NCBI GenBank assembly: GCA_937863385.1
Contig: CALMBW010000018.1
Location: forward strand, 1 to 64,000
Direction: 5' to 3'
From: an uncultured Actinomycetes bacterium
GTDB lineage: Bacteria; Actinomycetota; CADDZG01; WHSQ01
Length of the DNA: 64,000 bases
The stretch's first letter is position 1. Each line of letters begins with the position of its first letter. Position numbers and translations under genes: made by a program. This document shows, in pieces, positions 30,201 to 37,937 of this stretch. The notes under the pieces are model-generated. The model saw only the letters and a program-made list of their open reading frames with translations, was not told the DNA's origin and did no database searches.

Positions 30201-30326
30201 ATCCGAGATGTTCGATTTGCCCGAGCCATTCGGGCCGACGATCACGTTTACCCCGGAAACGAATTCCAAGATGGTGGGGTCGGCGAACGACTTGAAGCCC
30301 GCGACCCGCAGACTCTTTACGTACAT
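27270..30326 (-). CDS. smc: Chromosome segregation SMC protein, apparently without hinge domain
   Basis: The 1018-residue protein has an SMC N-terminal ATPase (LRVAGFKSF, Walker A GPNGSGKSN at about 32-40) and C-terminal half with the signature LSLLSGGERSLVALAF and Walker B PFYLLDEVEAALDD. Between them runs continuous coiled coil (about 160-850). No conserved globular hinge segment is recognisable, and the protein is about 150 residues shorter than typical SMCs, roughly a hinge's length. The ATG at 30326 directly precedes the conserved N-terminus. It sits in the canonical rnc-mutM-smc-ftsY order. The scpAB partners are not in the window. Confidence 0.9.
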   Translation of the reverse strand: MYVKSLRVAGFKSFADPTILEFVSGVNVIVGPNGSGKSNISDALAWVLGSQAPSSLRGASMEDVIFAGSQGRPQQPMAEVRLTLDNTARVLPLDLNEVEIARYADRTGASEYRINGAPCRLLDIQELLSDTGVGRSMHTIVGQGNLDAVLQAKPEDRRVFIEEAAQVGKFRRRKDRALKKIERVEDNLTRLNDVLAELRRSIRPLKRQATAAEAFTELSEEHRELRQRLVAHDIRTLSDPRTAGDPQEEQHRIDLLDDELRSVRARLSTASTERERLVGDAETARELAHRIARGADRLAGLGRLASERAATIEARLAAETEEGYRERIRLLENERERFSSETAALSEGARVARAKADSLRQKADQARAALDEAERALAEARALETSAAQALVRAEGSEAAGRATIGSIEARVNAVMEKRKVLEGSLRADLAALDKAEHEIRAIEADLDRLTEAAAIAEVAHDAAREEVRRLRQQLGVSHAQRAAAEARASTLDEVLEVLADIEVARSRLAEPARQARSAAQLAGAGEEQARSILEAAEQRVEQRWHEVARLDEELRKLDALMNGAAERLGGARRGHEQREIELSALDEEISRSREQLAYAETSAAEERAQLPQHRATLQEKQAEREAAEAGVARARAASAEAAAQMRDAELEARGAEERSLAAQLRLEEAEGGIADARSALEGLADLRSNLEAQRTRARAVAEASIEAATQAEGWAIDSERRALAARESAAEGERQVTGLRTRERELKDSLDDLVRRRNDAEVKRAEVRARIDSLCERAMEEWGLSRDALGTLEPFSEQEFPEVRMRVEKLDRQMKRIGIINPRAAQEYAELAERETFLVEQMEDLRSSKRDLMKVVDEVDRTIVEVFSQAYEDVAQEFSEVFKRLFPGGDGRMKLTNPGDMLNTGIEIEARPPGKNVRKLSLLSGGERSLVALAFLFSIFRSRPSPFYLLDEVEAALDDFNLQRFIQLVDELEESAQILIVTHQKRTMEAGDVLYGVSMGKDGVSKVVARKMQEVLA

Positions 30327-30480
30327 AAGCAATCACCATAGCTGCGACAGAGGTGACCAACGCGTCTATCCGAGGGCCTGAGTCGTCCTTTCCCATAGGC
30401 ACTTTCGCGAACCTAAGGCGGGTATGGTCGGACGGTGCCGCCGACCGCGGCAGACCCACAGGACTATCCAGGAGGTACCG

Positions 30481-30924
30481 ATGGCAACCACCCGCACCGC
30501 CCGAGCGAACTGGAAAGGTGGCCTGTTCGACGGCGAAGGAACGGTCGACCTGGTCAGCAGTCAGATCCTTTCGGGTGCCGGCGTTTCATGGCCGTCACGC
30601 ACGGAGGAAGCGGGAGGAAAGACGAGCCCCGAGGAGCTGATAGCAGCAGCCCACGCAGCCTGCTTCGCCATGGCTTTCAGCAAGCAACTCAACGACAGGG
30701 AAGCTGCCCCTGACAGCCTGAAGGTGGAAGCGACCTCCTCCTTCGAGAAGACCGACGCCGGCTTCCGGCTGACGAAGATGCATCTTTCCGCCGTGGCAGC
30801 GGCACCCGGGATAGATGAAGCTGCCTTCCAAGAAGCAGCAACCGCGGCCAAAGAGGGATGCCCGGTCAGCAACGCGCTTAAAGGAAACGTAGAGATCACT
30901 TTGGACGCGCGGCTCGAGTCTTAA
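30481..30924 (+). CDS. OsmC-family peroxiredoxin-like protein
   Basis: A 147-residue OsmC/Ohr-fold protein that probably reduces organic hydroperoxides. The two redox cysteines are present in AAHAACFAMAF and EGCPVSNAL. The start at 30481 follows a strong CAGGAGG ribosome-binding site. It is the only plus-strand gene in this neighbourhood and is flanked by minus-strand genes, so it is independently transcribed. Close resemblance to OsmC rather than Ohr is suggested by GxxxSPEELIAAAHAAC spacing. Confidence 0.9.
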   Translation: MATTRTARANWKGGLFDGEGTVDLVSSQILSGAGVSWPSRTEEAGGKTSPEELIAAAHAACFAMAFSKQLNDREAAPDSLKVEATSSFEKTDAGFRLTKMHLSAVAAAPGIDEAAFQEAATAAKEGCPVSNALKGNVEITLDARLES

Positions 30925-30934
30925 ACCACAGCTG

Positions 30935-31213
30935 CTACTTCTTTATCTTGAAACTCTTGTCGTTCTTCGGAGGCTCTCTGTCCACCTGCACCGCATCGAC
31001 CTTTGCACCGTTAGGGCCCGCCCGGCAGAGACCGACGACACGGTAAACCTCGTCGCGAGGCCCTTCGATGACGGCCTCTATCCGGCCGTCAGACAGGTCC
31101 TTCACCCAGCCGACGACACCTTGTTCGTCCGCCTTCTCCTTGATCGATTCCTTGAATCCCTTCCCCTGAACGTCTCCGTTCACGAAGACATGGACCCGGG
31201 TCCTATCCTCCAA
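30935..31213 (-). CDS. Acylphosphatase-like protein with altered catalytic residues
   Basis: The 92-residue protein has the acylphosphatase fold motifs VQGKGFKES and VVGWVKDLSDG. In active enzymes these read VQGVGFR and GWVxN, with Arg and Asn doing the chemistry. Here Arg is Lys and Asn is Asp, so activity is doubtful. It occupies the usual acyP place between smc and mutM, suggesting descent from a true acylphosphatase. The neighbouring mutM-like gene has also lost catalytic residues. Confidence 0.85.
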   Translation of the reverse strand: MEDRTRVHVFVNGDVQGKGFKESIKEKADEQGVVGWVKDLSDGRIEAVIEGPRDEVYRVVGLCRAGPNGAKVDAVQVDREPPKNDKSFKIKK

Positions 31214-31231
31214 CTTCGTCCCTCCTGGTCC

Positions 31232-32080
31232 TCATGACTGGCACTGTGGGCAGAAATAGGTCGTCATGTCGTCGAACTCTTCCTTCACGATCTCGTGCCT
31301 GCACCGCCTGCAAGATTCACCCTCTCGTTGGTACACCTTCAATTCCTCTTCGAACGACCCCGACTCACCATGCAGGTCCGTGTACTCACCTTCGTCGTCA
31401 CTTGCCGGGGCTACACCACGCGCCTTGATCGCGTCTTGCAACGTTTCGATCAGGGCGCGGTAGAGCCTGCGGACGTCCTGCGAGGAGAGCTTGCTGCTGA
31501 GGCGGTCCGCTCGGAGCCCGGACGCGAACAGGATCTCGTCAGAGTAGATGTCGCCCAGACCAACGATGAAAGAGTCGTCCATCAACAGCTTCTTCATCGG
31601 AGTGTTGCGGCTAGCCAGCAGCTCAGAGAATCGGGGCCATGCGATCTGCTCGCCTAGGGGATCCATGAGGAACTCTTTTCCGTCCCCCTTCACCTCATCG
31701 CTCGGGGCGATATAGATCTCGCCGGTGCGATTGGGGTCGACGAATCGAAGTTGGCCCCCGATCGTGAACCCGATGATCAAGTGGGTGTGTGGAACCACGT
31801 CGTCTGACGCCGAGGTTTTGTGCAGCTGACCCGAGGCACCCAGATCGATAAGCATGACGTGGCCGTTGTCGAGCTCGAAGTGCAAACGCATACCGACCCG
31901 GTCTACCCGCTCTACCTTGACCCCCTCGAGAAGATCCTGGATCTCCTTCCGGCGGCCGTGACGGGGAAACACCTTCATCGCGTTGCTGCCCGCCCGCACA
32001 TCGACGTCTTTGATCCGCCGGCCGACGATCTCTTTCTCCAGATCCCTTCGGATCACCTCGACCTCAACTAGCGCGGGCAT
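31232..32080 (-). CDS. MutM/Fpg-like DNA glycosylase homologue, probably inactive
   Basis: The 282-residue protein aligns throughout with formamidopyrimidine-DNA glycosylase: an N-terminal MPALVEVE, the H2TH region (IVGLGDIYSDEILFASG) and a C-terminal Cys4 zinc finger (CRRC...CPQCQ). The start at 32080 is chosen for the conserved Met-Pro. Key residues are changed: the glutamate after Pro is Ala, the helix lysine in RRxKY is Met (DRVGMR) and the zinc-finger arginine is Met (DDMTTYFC). It may therefore bind DNA without base-excision activity, or act differently. It occupies the canonical mutM locus between rnc and smc. Confidence 0.85.
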   Translation of the reverse strand: MPALVEVEVIRRDLEKEIVGRRIKDVDVRAGSNAMKVFPRHGRRKEIQDLLEGVKVERVDRVGMRLHFELDNGHVMLIDLGASGQLHKTSASDDVVPHTHLIIGFTIGGQLRFVDPNRTGEIYIAPSDEVKGDGKEFLMDPLGEQIAWPRFSELLASRNTPMKKLLMDDSFIVGLGDIYSDEILFASGLRADRLSSKLSSQDVRRLYRALIETLQDAIKARGVAPASDDEGEYTDLHGESGSFEEELKVYQREGESCRRCRHEIVKEEFDDMTTYFCPQCQS

Positions 32081-32843
32081 CCGTTCCACCCCCCTCACTC
32101 GAAGCCGGATATTCCTCTTCCATCCGGTCGAGGGCCTCTCGAGCGGCGTTGTACTCGGCTTCTTTCTTGCTGCGGCCCGTACCCGATCCCATCAATCTCT
32201 CCTCGACATAAACATCAGCGGTGAACCGCTTGTCGTGGTCTGGCCCACTTGACGACACCCGGTAACGAGGCTGGTCGCCTGCCTCCCTGACCGCGACTTC
32301 CTGAAGGGCGGTCTTTGCGTCGTAACGGTCACCACGAGCGATCGAGTGCTGGATACGTTCCCTGAACAAGGGTGTAAGGGCATCGCGGACGGCGTCGATC
32401 CCCCGGTCGATATACACAGCACCCACCACTGCTTCGAAGGTGTTGGCTAGAAGCGAAGGCTTTGAGCGCCCGCCCGAAGCCTCTTCGCCCTTACCGAGAA
32501 GGATGTGGTCGCCGAGCCCCAGATCAGATGCTAGATGGGCCAGGGCGTGAGTATTGACGACCGAAGCGCGCAAGCGAGCCATCTCGCCCTCCGCGAGATC
32601 GGGATTGTCGCGATAGATCAAGTCCGTAACGACGGCCTCCAAGATGGCATCACCCAAGAATTCAAGTCTTTCGTTATTGGCCGAGACCTCCGGCTGCTCG
32701 AACGCGAACGACCTATGCGTTAGAGCTAGCTCGTAGATCGGGCCCCCCTCGGATGGAACACCGAGCGATCCAAGTGCTGACGTGGCTCTACTCCGTTTCG
32801 ACTGCTGTACGGCCTGCGTAGTGACCACAGTTAGGGCACACAC
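32064..32843 (-). CDS. rnc: Ribonuclease III
   Basis: A 259-residue double-strand-specific RNase that processes rRNA precursors. The signature NERLEFLGDAIL and a second ENFEAVV-like site (NTFEAVVGAVYID) supply the metal ligands; a C-terminal dsRBD (about 165-235) follows. All in-frame GTG starts (32843, 32828) lie inside rpmF, so the first 15-20 residues overlap that gene and the exact start is unsettled. The long processing stem around 23S is a likely substrate. Confidence 0.92.
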   Translation of the reverse strand: MCALTVVTTQAVQQSKRSRATSALGSLGVPSEGGPIYELALTHRSFAFEQPEVSANNERLEFLGDAILEAVVTDLIYRDNPDLAEGEMARLRASVVNTHALAHLASDLGLGDHILLGKGEEASGGRSKPSLLANTFEAVVGAVYIDRGIDAVRDALTPLFRERIQHSIARGDRYDAKTALQEVAVREAGDQPRYRVSSSGPDHDKRFTADVYVEERLMGSGTGRSKKEAEYNAAREALDRMEEEYPASSEGGGTDARAS

Positions 32844-32964
32844 GGTGCGGCATCTTGGGCTGACGACACTGGGGGCACGAGGCGTAAGTCGGGGCCTTCG
32901 CCTTCCAATGGGCGCGCCTCATGCGCATCTTGCTTCCCGTCTTGCGACGCTTGGGAACTGCCAT
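32788..32964 (-). CDS. rpmF: 50S ribosomal protein bL32
   Basis: A 58-residue basic protein with MAVPKRRKTGSKMRMRRAHW at the N-terminus and a zinc ribbon (CPQCRQPKMPHRVCPNCG). The ATG at 32964 lies behind AGGAGG. It overlaps the start of rnc. Its place after yceD is conserved in many bacteria. Confidence 0.97.
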   Translation of the reverse strand: MAVPKRRKTGSKMRMRRAHWKAKAPTYASCPQCRQPKMPHRVCPNCGHYAGRTAVETE

Positions 32965-32975
32965 GTCTCCTCCTT

Positions 32976-33491
32976 CTATCCAAGCCTGTCCCGCAGCTCG
33001 GACAGAGCCGCCCAGCGGGGATCGATCTCTTCTTGCCTGCAACTGCAGGGACCCTCGTTCAAGTCCTTGCCACAGTGAGCGCACAAGCCCTTGCAATCTG
33101 ACCGGCACAACGGATTGAGCGGCAAAGCAAGCGTCACTGCATCTCGTAGCATCGGCTCGAGGTCGATCTCGAAACCTTCGACCTCATAAACCTCGTCTTC
33201 ATCCGGCACCTCGTGGCCTTCGCCAACGAAAAGCTCGACCACCTCCAGCGAGATCTCCTCGTTCACTTCCCTCAAACAGCGGGCGCAACTAGCATCGACC
33301 ATGGTCGCAACGTCCCCCGTTACGAGCACTCCTTCGACGACCGCTTCAGCGCGAAGCCGGCCACGCAGGGGGAGATCCGCCTCGTGCACCAATGCGTTTC
33401 CCACCTGAGTGAGCTCGGCGTCGATCGAGATATCCCGGAAATTGCCGGGGTGACCCAGGATCTCGGCGACCGAAACCTTCAGACCGTGCAC
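32976..33491 (-). CDS. yceD: YceD/DUF177 family protein
   Basis: A 171-residue protein with two cysteine pairs: CARCLRE in the middle and CRSDCKGLCAHCGKDLNEGPC near the C-terminus. This pattern is the DUF177 hallmark and the gene nearly always precedes rpmF. The family is linked to 23S rRNA accumulation. The GTG start at 33491 is the only good candidate. The 145 bases upstream contain a GC-rich inverted repeat (about 33523-33558) of unknown role. Confidence 0.9.
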   Translation of the reverse strand: MHGLKVSVAEILGHPGNFRDISIDAELTQVGNALVHEADLPLRGRLRAEAVVEGVLVTGDVATMVDASCARCLREVNEEISLEVVELFVGEGHEVPDEDEVYEVEGFEIDLEPMLRDAVTLALPLNPLCRSDCKGLCAHCGKDLNEGPCSCRQEEIDPRWAALSELRDRLG

Positions 33492-33636
33492 GCGCGCTTG
33501 CTTGACTCCTCACTAGTTGGCCGGCCGGGCTGGCGACCGGGCCGCCCACCGGCCAGCAATCATAGCAGATGGGGGCATTTTCCCAGGTCAGAGGGCATTT
33601 TGAGGGCTCGAAGCTCCTCAAGCAGGCCTAGCACGC

Positions 33637-34161
33637 CTACGGAAGCTGGTCCTCGAGTTCTTGGGGCCCGATCTGGTTGTCCATCTCGCCGGTCCCCATC
33701 TGCACGGAAGACATGGGAGCTTCTCCGGTAAGTTGCTCCCTGCCTCTGGCTACGGTCGTCAACGTCTTGTTGAGCAGGATCTCGAAAGCGGCCAGCTTCT
33801 GGTCGATGTAATCCTCGGCTTCGGCCCGCATCCGTGCCGCCTTGTCACGGGCATCGTCGAGGATCCGCTCGGCTTCTCGCTCGGCCGCGTGCACGATCTC
33901 GGTCCGTGACAGCAAGCGATCCCTCTGCTCCTGGGCTTCAGCTATCACTCGCTCGGCCTCTTTGCGAGCCCTAGCGAGAAGTTCTTCGCGGTCGCGAGAC
34001 ATCCAGCGGGCCTGGCGGACCTCGTCTGGAATCTCCTCTTTGAGCTGGGCTAGAAGCTCGAGTAGCTCTTCTCGGTTAACGACTGCACTCGATGAAAGAG
34101 GTACTGACTTGGCCTCTTCGATGAGCACCTGCAGCTCGTCGATCCTCTCGATGAGGTCCAT
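33637..34161 (-). CDS. DivIVA-like coiled-coil protein
   Basis: A 174-residue, highly charged, almost entirely helical protein (about residues 1-145) rich in Glu, Arg and Ala, ending in an acidic tail. It looks like the DivIVA/Wag31-like or ATP-synthase-b-like coiled-coil proteins that actinobacteria encode beside coaD and yceD. No membrane segment is present. The role is inferred only from context and form. Confidence 0.75.
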   Translation of the reverse strand: MDLIERIDELQVLIEEAKSVPLSSSAVVNREELLELLAQLKEEIPDEVRQARWMSRDREELLARARKEAERVIAEAQEQRDRLLSRTEIVHAAEREAERILDDARDKAARMRAEAEDYIDQKLAAFEILLNKTLTTVARGREQLTGEAPMSSVQMGTGEMDNQIGPQELEDQLP

Positions 34162-34278
34162 TGGGCGTGCCTTTCTAGAACGGAGCGCTGATCATGGTCT
34201 TATCCGCCGGGAGGCGGGGCTGGATATCCTGCCACTTTTTCCCCACTGTCACCACCACCCACATCCCCAAGCGGTAGA

Positions 34279-34758
34279 TCAGCCGGATGCCCGAGCCTTC
34301 AGAGCCGCAACGACGACCGGAGCAACCATCCCGTCCACGGCCCCCCCATACTTGGCCACCTGCTTGACCAGACTTGACGACAGAAACGCCCAAGAGGGGT
34401 TCGCGTTCACGAACAGCGTGTCCAATCCCGGAGAAAGAGCCTGGTTCATCTGAGCCATCTGGAGTTCGTACTCGAAATCTGAGACGGCCCTCAAGCCCTT
34501 CACGATCACGTCCAGGTGGTGCTCGCGGGCGAAATCGACGAGGAGGCCGTCGAACGAAGCGATCTCCACATTGTCGAGATGTCCCAGGATCTCGCGGAGC
34601 ATCTCTTTACGCTCGTCCAGGGAAAAAAGTGGTTGCTTGGACGGGTTCGCGATAACGGCCACGCAAACGCGGTCGAAGTAGCGTGCGGAGCGTTCTATGA
34701 CATCGATGTGACCGTTGGTGGGCGGGTCGAAAGAGCCGGGACAGAGCGCCGACGGCAA
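34279..34758 (-). CDS. coaD: Phosphopantetheine adenylyltransferase
   Basis: A 159-residue nucleotidyltransferase for coenzyme A synthesis. It has CPGSFDPPTNGHIDVIERS with the T/HxGH-type motif TNGH, VKGLRAVSDFEYE and FLSSSLVKQV. The start is TTG at 34758, two bases after the rsmD stop; a longer frame would overlap rsmD and not match the family. The length is typical. Confidence 0.95.
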   Translation of the reverse strand: MPSALCPGSFDPPTNGHIDVIERSARYFDRVCVAVIANPSKQPLFSLDERKEMLREILGHLDNVEIASFDGLLVDFAREHHLDVIVKGLRAVSDFEYELQMAQMNQALSPGLDTLFVNANPSWAFLSSSLVKQVAKYGGAVDGMVAPVVVAALKARASG

Positions 34759-34760
34759 GC

Positions 34761-35321
34761 CTAATTCCCTTCCTCTTCGTCTTCGTGCGTGAAGAGGTAG
34801 ACACGGGACTGACCGAAATCGCGATCCCAAACCACCTTGAGTCCGAGAGGAACGAGATCGGATTCCTTACCCGGCCGATGCACGAGGATCTTGCCCTCGT
34901 CTGACAGGTACCCATGCATGACAAGCGCCTCGCAGTCGGATCTGACGGAAGCGGCGGTCATGTTGTAAGGGGGGTCGACGAAGATCAGATCGAAGCGTTG
35001 CTCCGGGATCGACTGCAGGGCCGCCTTGACGTCGATCCACGAGATCTCGCACCGGTCGCCCATGCCTGTGGTTTCGACATTCTGTTCCAGTTTCACGATG
35101 GCGTCACGGGAGTTCTCGATGAAAAGAGCGTGCGAGGCTCCTCGCGAGAGAGCTTCGAGACCAAGCGAACCCGAACCCGCGTACAGGTCGAGAACACGGA
35201 TCCCCTCGAACTCCCCCAGGGCCGAAAAGACGGATTCCTTCATCCGGTCCATCATGGGCCGGGTACCCGTCGTGGGCGATTTCAAGCGCAGCCCCTTGGC
35301 CGTACCCGCGATAACACGCAT
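34761..35321 (-). CDS. rsmD: 16S rRNA (guanine966-N2)-methyltransferase RsmD
   Basis: A 186-residue SAM-dependent methyltransferase. It shows KGLRLKSP and a glycine-rich SAM site (LDLYAGSGSLGLEALSRGA) and the catalytic DPPY (FVDPPYN). It is followed two bases later by coaD, a common pairing. Confidence 0.94.
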   Translation of the reverse strand: MRVIAGTAKGLRLKSPTTGTRPMMDRMKESVFSALGEFEGIRVLDLYAGSGSLGLEALSRGASHALFIENSRDAIVKLEQNVETTGMGDRCEISWIDVKAALQSIPEQRFDLIFVDPPYNMTAASVRSDCEALVMHGYLSDEGKILVHRPGKESDLVPLGLKVVWDRDFGQSRVYLFTHEDEEEGN

Positions 35322-35381
35322 ATCCCTAACTTAGCGTGCCGGAGAGATCGGCGCAGGTCGAAACGCTAGACGCACCTTCGC

Positions 35382-37616
35382 TCAGCCAGAAGCAACCACG
35401 TCAAGGGTCTCCTCGGGGAAGCGGAAGCGCATCTCTCGTTGTAGCTCGCGATTCTCCCAAGCCCTTAGCTCTGGGTCCACGTCCAAGACCTCCAGGGCGA
35501 TCTCCCTAGCGGCCACGAGGATGTCTTGGTGTTCCAGAACCCTTGCCAGCTTCAACTGCGGGATCCCCGACTGCCGTGCTCCAAAGAGCTGGCCTTCCCC
35601 TCTCTGCCTTAGATCCACAAGGGCCAACCTGAATCCGTCCTGAGTCGAGGCGACAGCTTGGAGCCGTTCTAACGCCAGAGCGATCGTGGGCTCGGTTGCG
35701 GCCTTGGTTGGATCCAGATCCGTCAGCAACATGCAGTAAGAAGGGTGCGCACCACGCCCGATACGCCCCCTCAACTGATGCAGTTGCGCTAACCCGAAGC
35801 GCTCGGCGGCCTCTATAACCATCACGGTGGCATTGGGAACGTCGACCCCTACCTCGATCACCGTCGTCGCGACGAGAACCTGCGTCTTGCCGTCCCTGAA
35901 CGCAGTCATCGCCGCTTCTTTCTCGGCGCTCTTCATGTCGCCGTGAACGAGCCCCACCACGAGGTCGGGGAACACCTCGGTGGCCAACCGTTTCGACTCT
36001 GCCTTTGCGGACTTCAAGTCGGTCTTCTCGGATTCATCGCGCAGTGCGTAAACAACGAACGCCTGACGCCCGCTGCGAACCTCCTCTCGGATCAGGTCGT
36101 AAGCGGTTTGTCGTGCCTCGGAGGCGAGCCCCACCTTCGTTGTGATGGGCTGCCGGCCCTTGGGTAGTTCATCGAGGATCGAGACATCGAGGTCTCCATA
36201 TATCGTGACCGCAAGCGTGCGCGGGATGGGTGTGGCGGTCATCACCAGGATGTCGGGCTCCCCTGCCTCTCCCTTTTCCCTCAGGGCCTTGCGTTGATGC
36301 ACGCCGAAGCGGTGCTGTTCGTCGACAACGGCCAGAGATAGATCCGCGAAGGCCACGACGTCCTGGATAAGTGAATGGGTACCTATCAGGAGGTCCACCT
36401 CGCCCGCCGCAACCGCTGCCAAGATCTCTTCTTTCTGGGTGGTGGGAGTCGACCCGGTCAGCAGTCGGACGATGGGCCGCTTGCTTACCGCGGCGAACAG
36501 ATTGACTGCCTCGTCCTCCCCAAAGGCACGATCGAGGAGTTCATTCACGGTGAGGTGATGCTGTTCGGCGAGCACTTCTGTGGGGGCCATCAACGCTGCT
36601 TGGTGACCATTTCCGATCGCTACCAAGCATGCATAGAGCGCGACCACCGTCTTCCCGGAACCCACTTCACCTTCGACCATGCGGTGCATCGGGTACGGCT
36701 TGCCCATATCCGACAGAACCTCGTCGCAAGCTCGGCGTTGGGCCGCCGTTAGGGCAAAGGGCAGCTCGGCCGCGAATGTCTCGGCCAGGGAGTCCTGCTT
36801 CGGTAGCTCGTGCCGGATCCCTTGCACGGTGCGTTCGAGCTGGCGCTTCCGGTAGACGAGCCCCAGCTGCAAGGTGAACACCTCATCGAAAACGATCCGG
36901 CGACGCGCCTGGATCACCTCTTGCTTCTCGTCGGGAAAATGGATCAACCGGATAGCATCGGAGCGAGACATGAGACCCATCCGTCGAGCGATCGGCTCTG
37001 GGATCGGATCCAAGATCTGCTGGCTGGCTGCGAGCGTGTCCCACATGAGCCTTCGGATCTGATCCGTGGAAAGGTCGGCCGTCGCTGGGTAGATGGGGAT
37101 GATGCGCCCTACGTTGAAGGGCTCCGTCCCCGTCCTTACCTTCTCGAAGCGCGGGGCGCTCATCTGGAGCTTCCCCCGGAATGAGGAGATCTTCCCGAAG
37201 AAGAAAGCTTCGGTTCCTTCCTTCAATGCCTTGCTCACCCAGGGCTGGTTGAACCAAGTCACATCGACCGAGCCCGTCTCGTCCGCTATCACGGCCTTGG
37301 TGATCGTTAGCTTCTTGGCCCGTTGACCGGGTTTCGACCGAGGAGAGAAAGACGGTGCCATCTTGCGTACGCGAGCCAGGACAGAGACCTCTGCATCGGA
37401 TCCGTTCTCAAGGACTTCCCCCAGTTGAGAGATCGTTCGAAGCTGGGTTCTGTCGATGTGATAGCGCGGATAGTGCTGGAAGAGATCTTGGACGCTCCTG
37501 ATCCCGAGCTTGTCCAGCCCTCGTAACCGGGCACCGCTTATCCGAAGCGGTGTAGCCAACCGTGGCGGGGCATACAGCTCTAGCCCTCTAGCCGGGGCTG
37601 CGACGACGTCAGGCAT
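35382..37616 (-). CDS. recG: ATP-dependent DNA helicase RecG
   Basis: A 744-residue superfamily-2 helicase that remodels stalled forks and branched DNA. From N to C: a wedge OB domain (about 80-175), Walker A (GEVGSGKTVVAL), DEQH box (VVDEQHRFG), TATPIPRTL and the C-terminal helicase motifs (VGLVHGDMKSAEKE, QLRGRIGRG). Length is normal. It is divergent from rpmB. Confidence 0.96.
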   Translation of the reverse strand: MPDVVAAPARGLELYAPPRLATPLRISGARLRGLDKLGIRSVQDLFQHYPRYHIDRTQLRTISQLGEVLENGSDAEVSVLARVRKMAPSFSPRSKPGQRAKKLTITKAVIADETGSVDVTWFNQPWVSKALKEGTEAFFFGKISSFRGKLQMSAPRFEKVRTGTEPFNVGRIIPIYPATADLSTDQIRRLMWDTLAASQQILDPIPEPIARRMGLMSRSDAIRLIHFPDEKQEVIQARRRIVFDEVFTLQLGLVYRKRQLERTVQGIRHELPKQDSLAETFAAELPFALTAAQRRACDEVLSDMGKPYPMHRMVEGEVGSGKTVVALYACLVAIGNGHQAALMAPTEVLAEQHHLTVNELLDRAFGEDEAVNLFAAVSKRPIVRLLTGSTPTTQKEEILAAVAAGEVDLLIGTHSLIQDVVAFADLSLAVVDEQHRFGVHQRKALREKGEAGEPDILVMTATPIPRTLAVTIYGDLDVSILDELPKGRQPITTKVGLASEARQTAYDLIREEVRSGRQAFVVYALRDESEKTDLKSAKAESKRLATEVFPDLVVGLVHGDMKSAEKEAAMTAFRDGKTQVLVATTVIEVGVDVPNATVMVIEAAERFGLAQLHQLRGRIGRGAHPSYCMLLTDLDPTKAATEPTIALALERLQAVASTQDGFRLALVDLRQRGEGQLFGARQSGIPQLKLARVLEHQDILVAAREIALEVLDVDPELRAWENRELQREMRFRFPEETLDVVASG

Positions 37617-37692
37617 ACCCGCTTACTTTAGTGCCGCTGATGAGACAGCTTGGGGCTTTCCCCTCGCCCTGATTTGGTATCGTGTGCGGGTT

Positions 37693-37884
37693 ATGGCATC
37701 CGTTTGTGACATCTGTGGAAAGACTCCCGGCTTCGGGAACAAAATCTCGCACTCGCACCGACGCTCGCGCCGGCGCTGGAATCCGAACATCCAGCGGATG
37801 CGCGTGGTGCTGAACGGTGCCCCCAAGCGGGTCAACGTCTGCACCAAGTGCCTCAAAGCCAACAAGGTTTCCAAGGCAGGCTGA
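37693..37884 (+). CDS. rpmB: 50S ribosomal protein bL28
   Basis: A 63-residue zinc-type bL28 with two cysteine pairs (CDICGKTP and CTKCLKA) and a basic SHSHRRSRRRWNPNIQ segment. The start ATG at 37693 gives the canonical MASVCDICG. It is divergently arranged from recG, the usual partner, with 76 bases between. Confidence 0.95.
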   Translation: MASVCDICGKTPGFGNKISHSHRRSRRRWNPNIQRMRVVLNGAPKRVNVCTKCLKANKVSKAG

Positions 37885-37937
37885 GCGCAAGTCGGCATCT
37901 CCAGTTAGTCCCTGCTCTGCTGGGGTAATCCTGAGAT

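Noticed and set aside
33523-33560. GC-rich inverted repeat before yceD as terminator
   Set aside because: It lacks a U-run on either strand; noted only as a possible leader structure.
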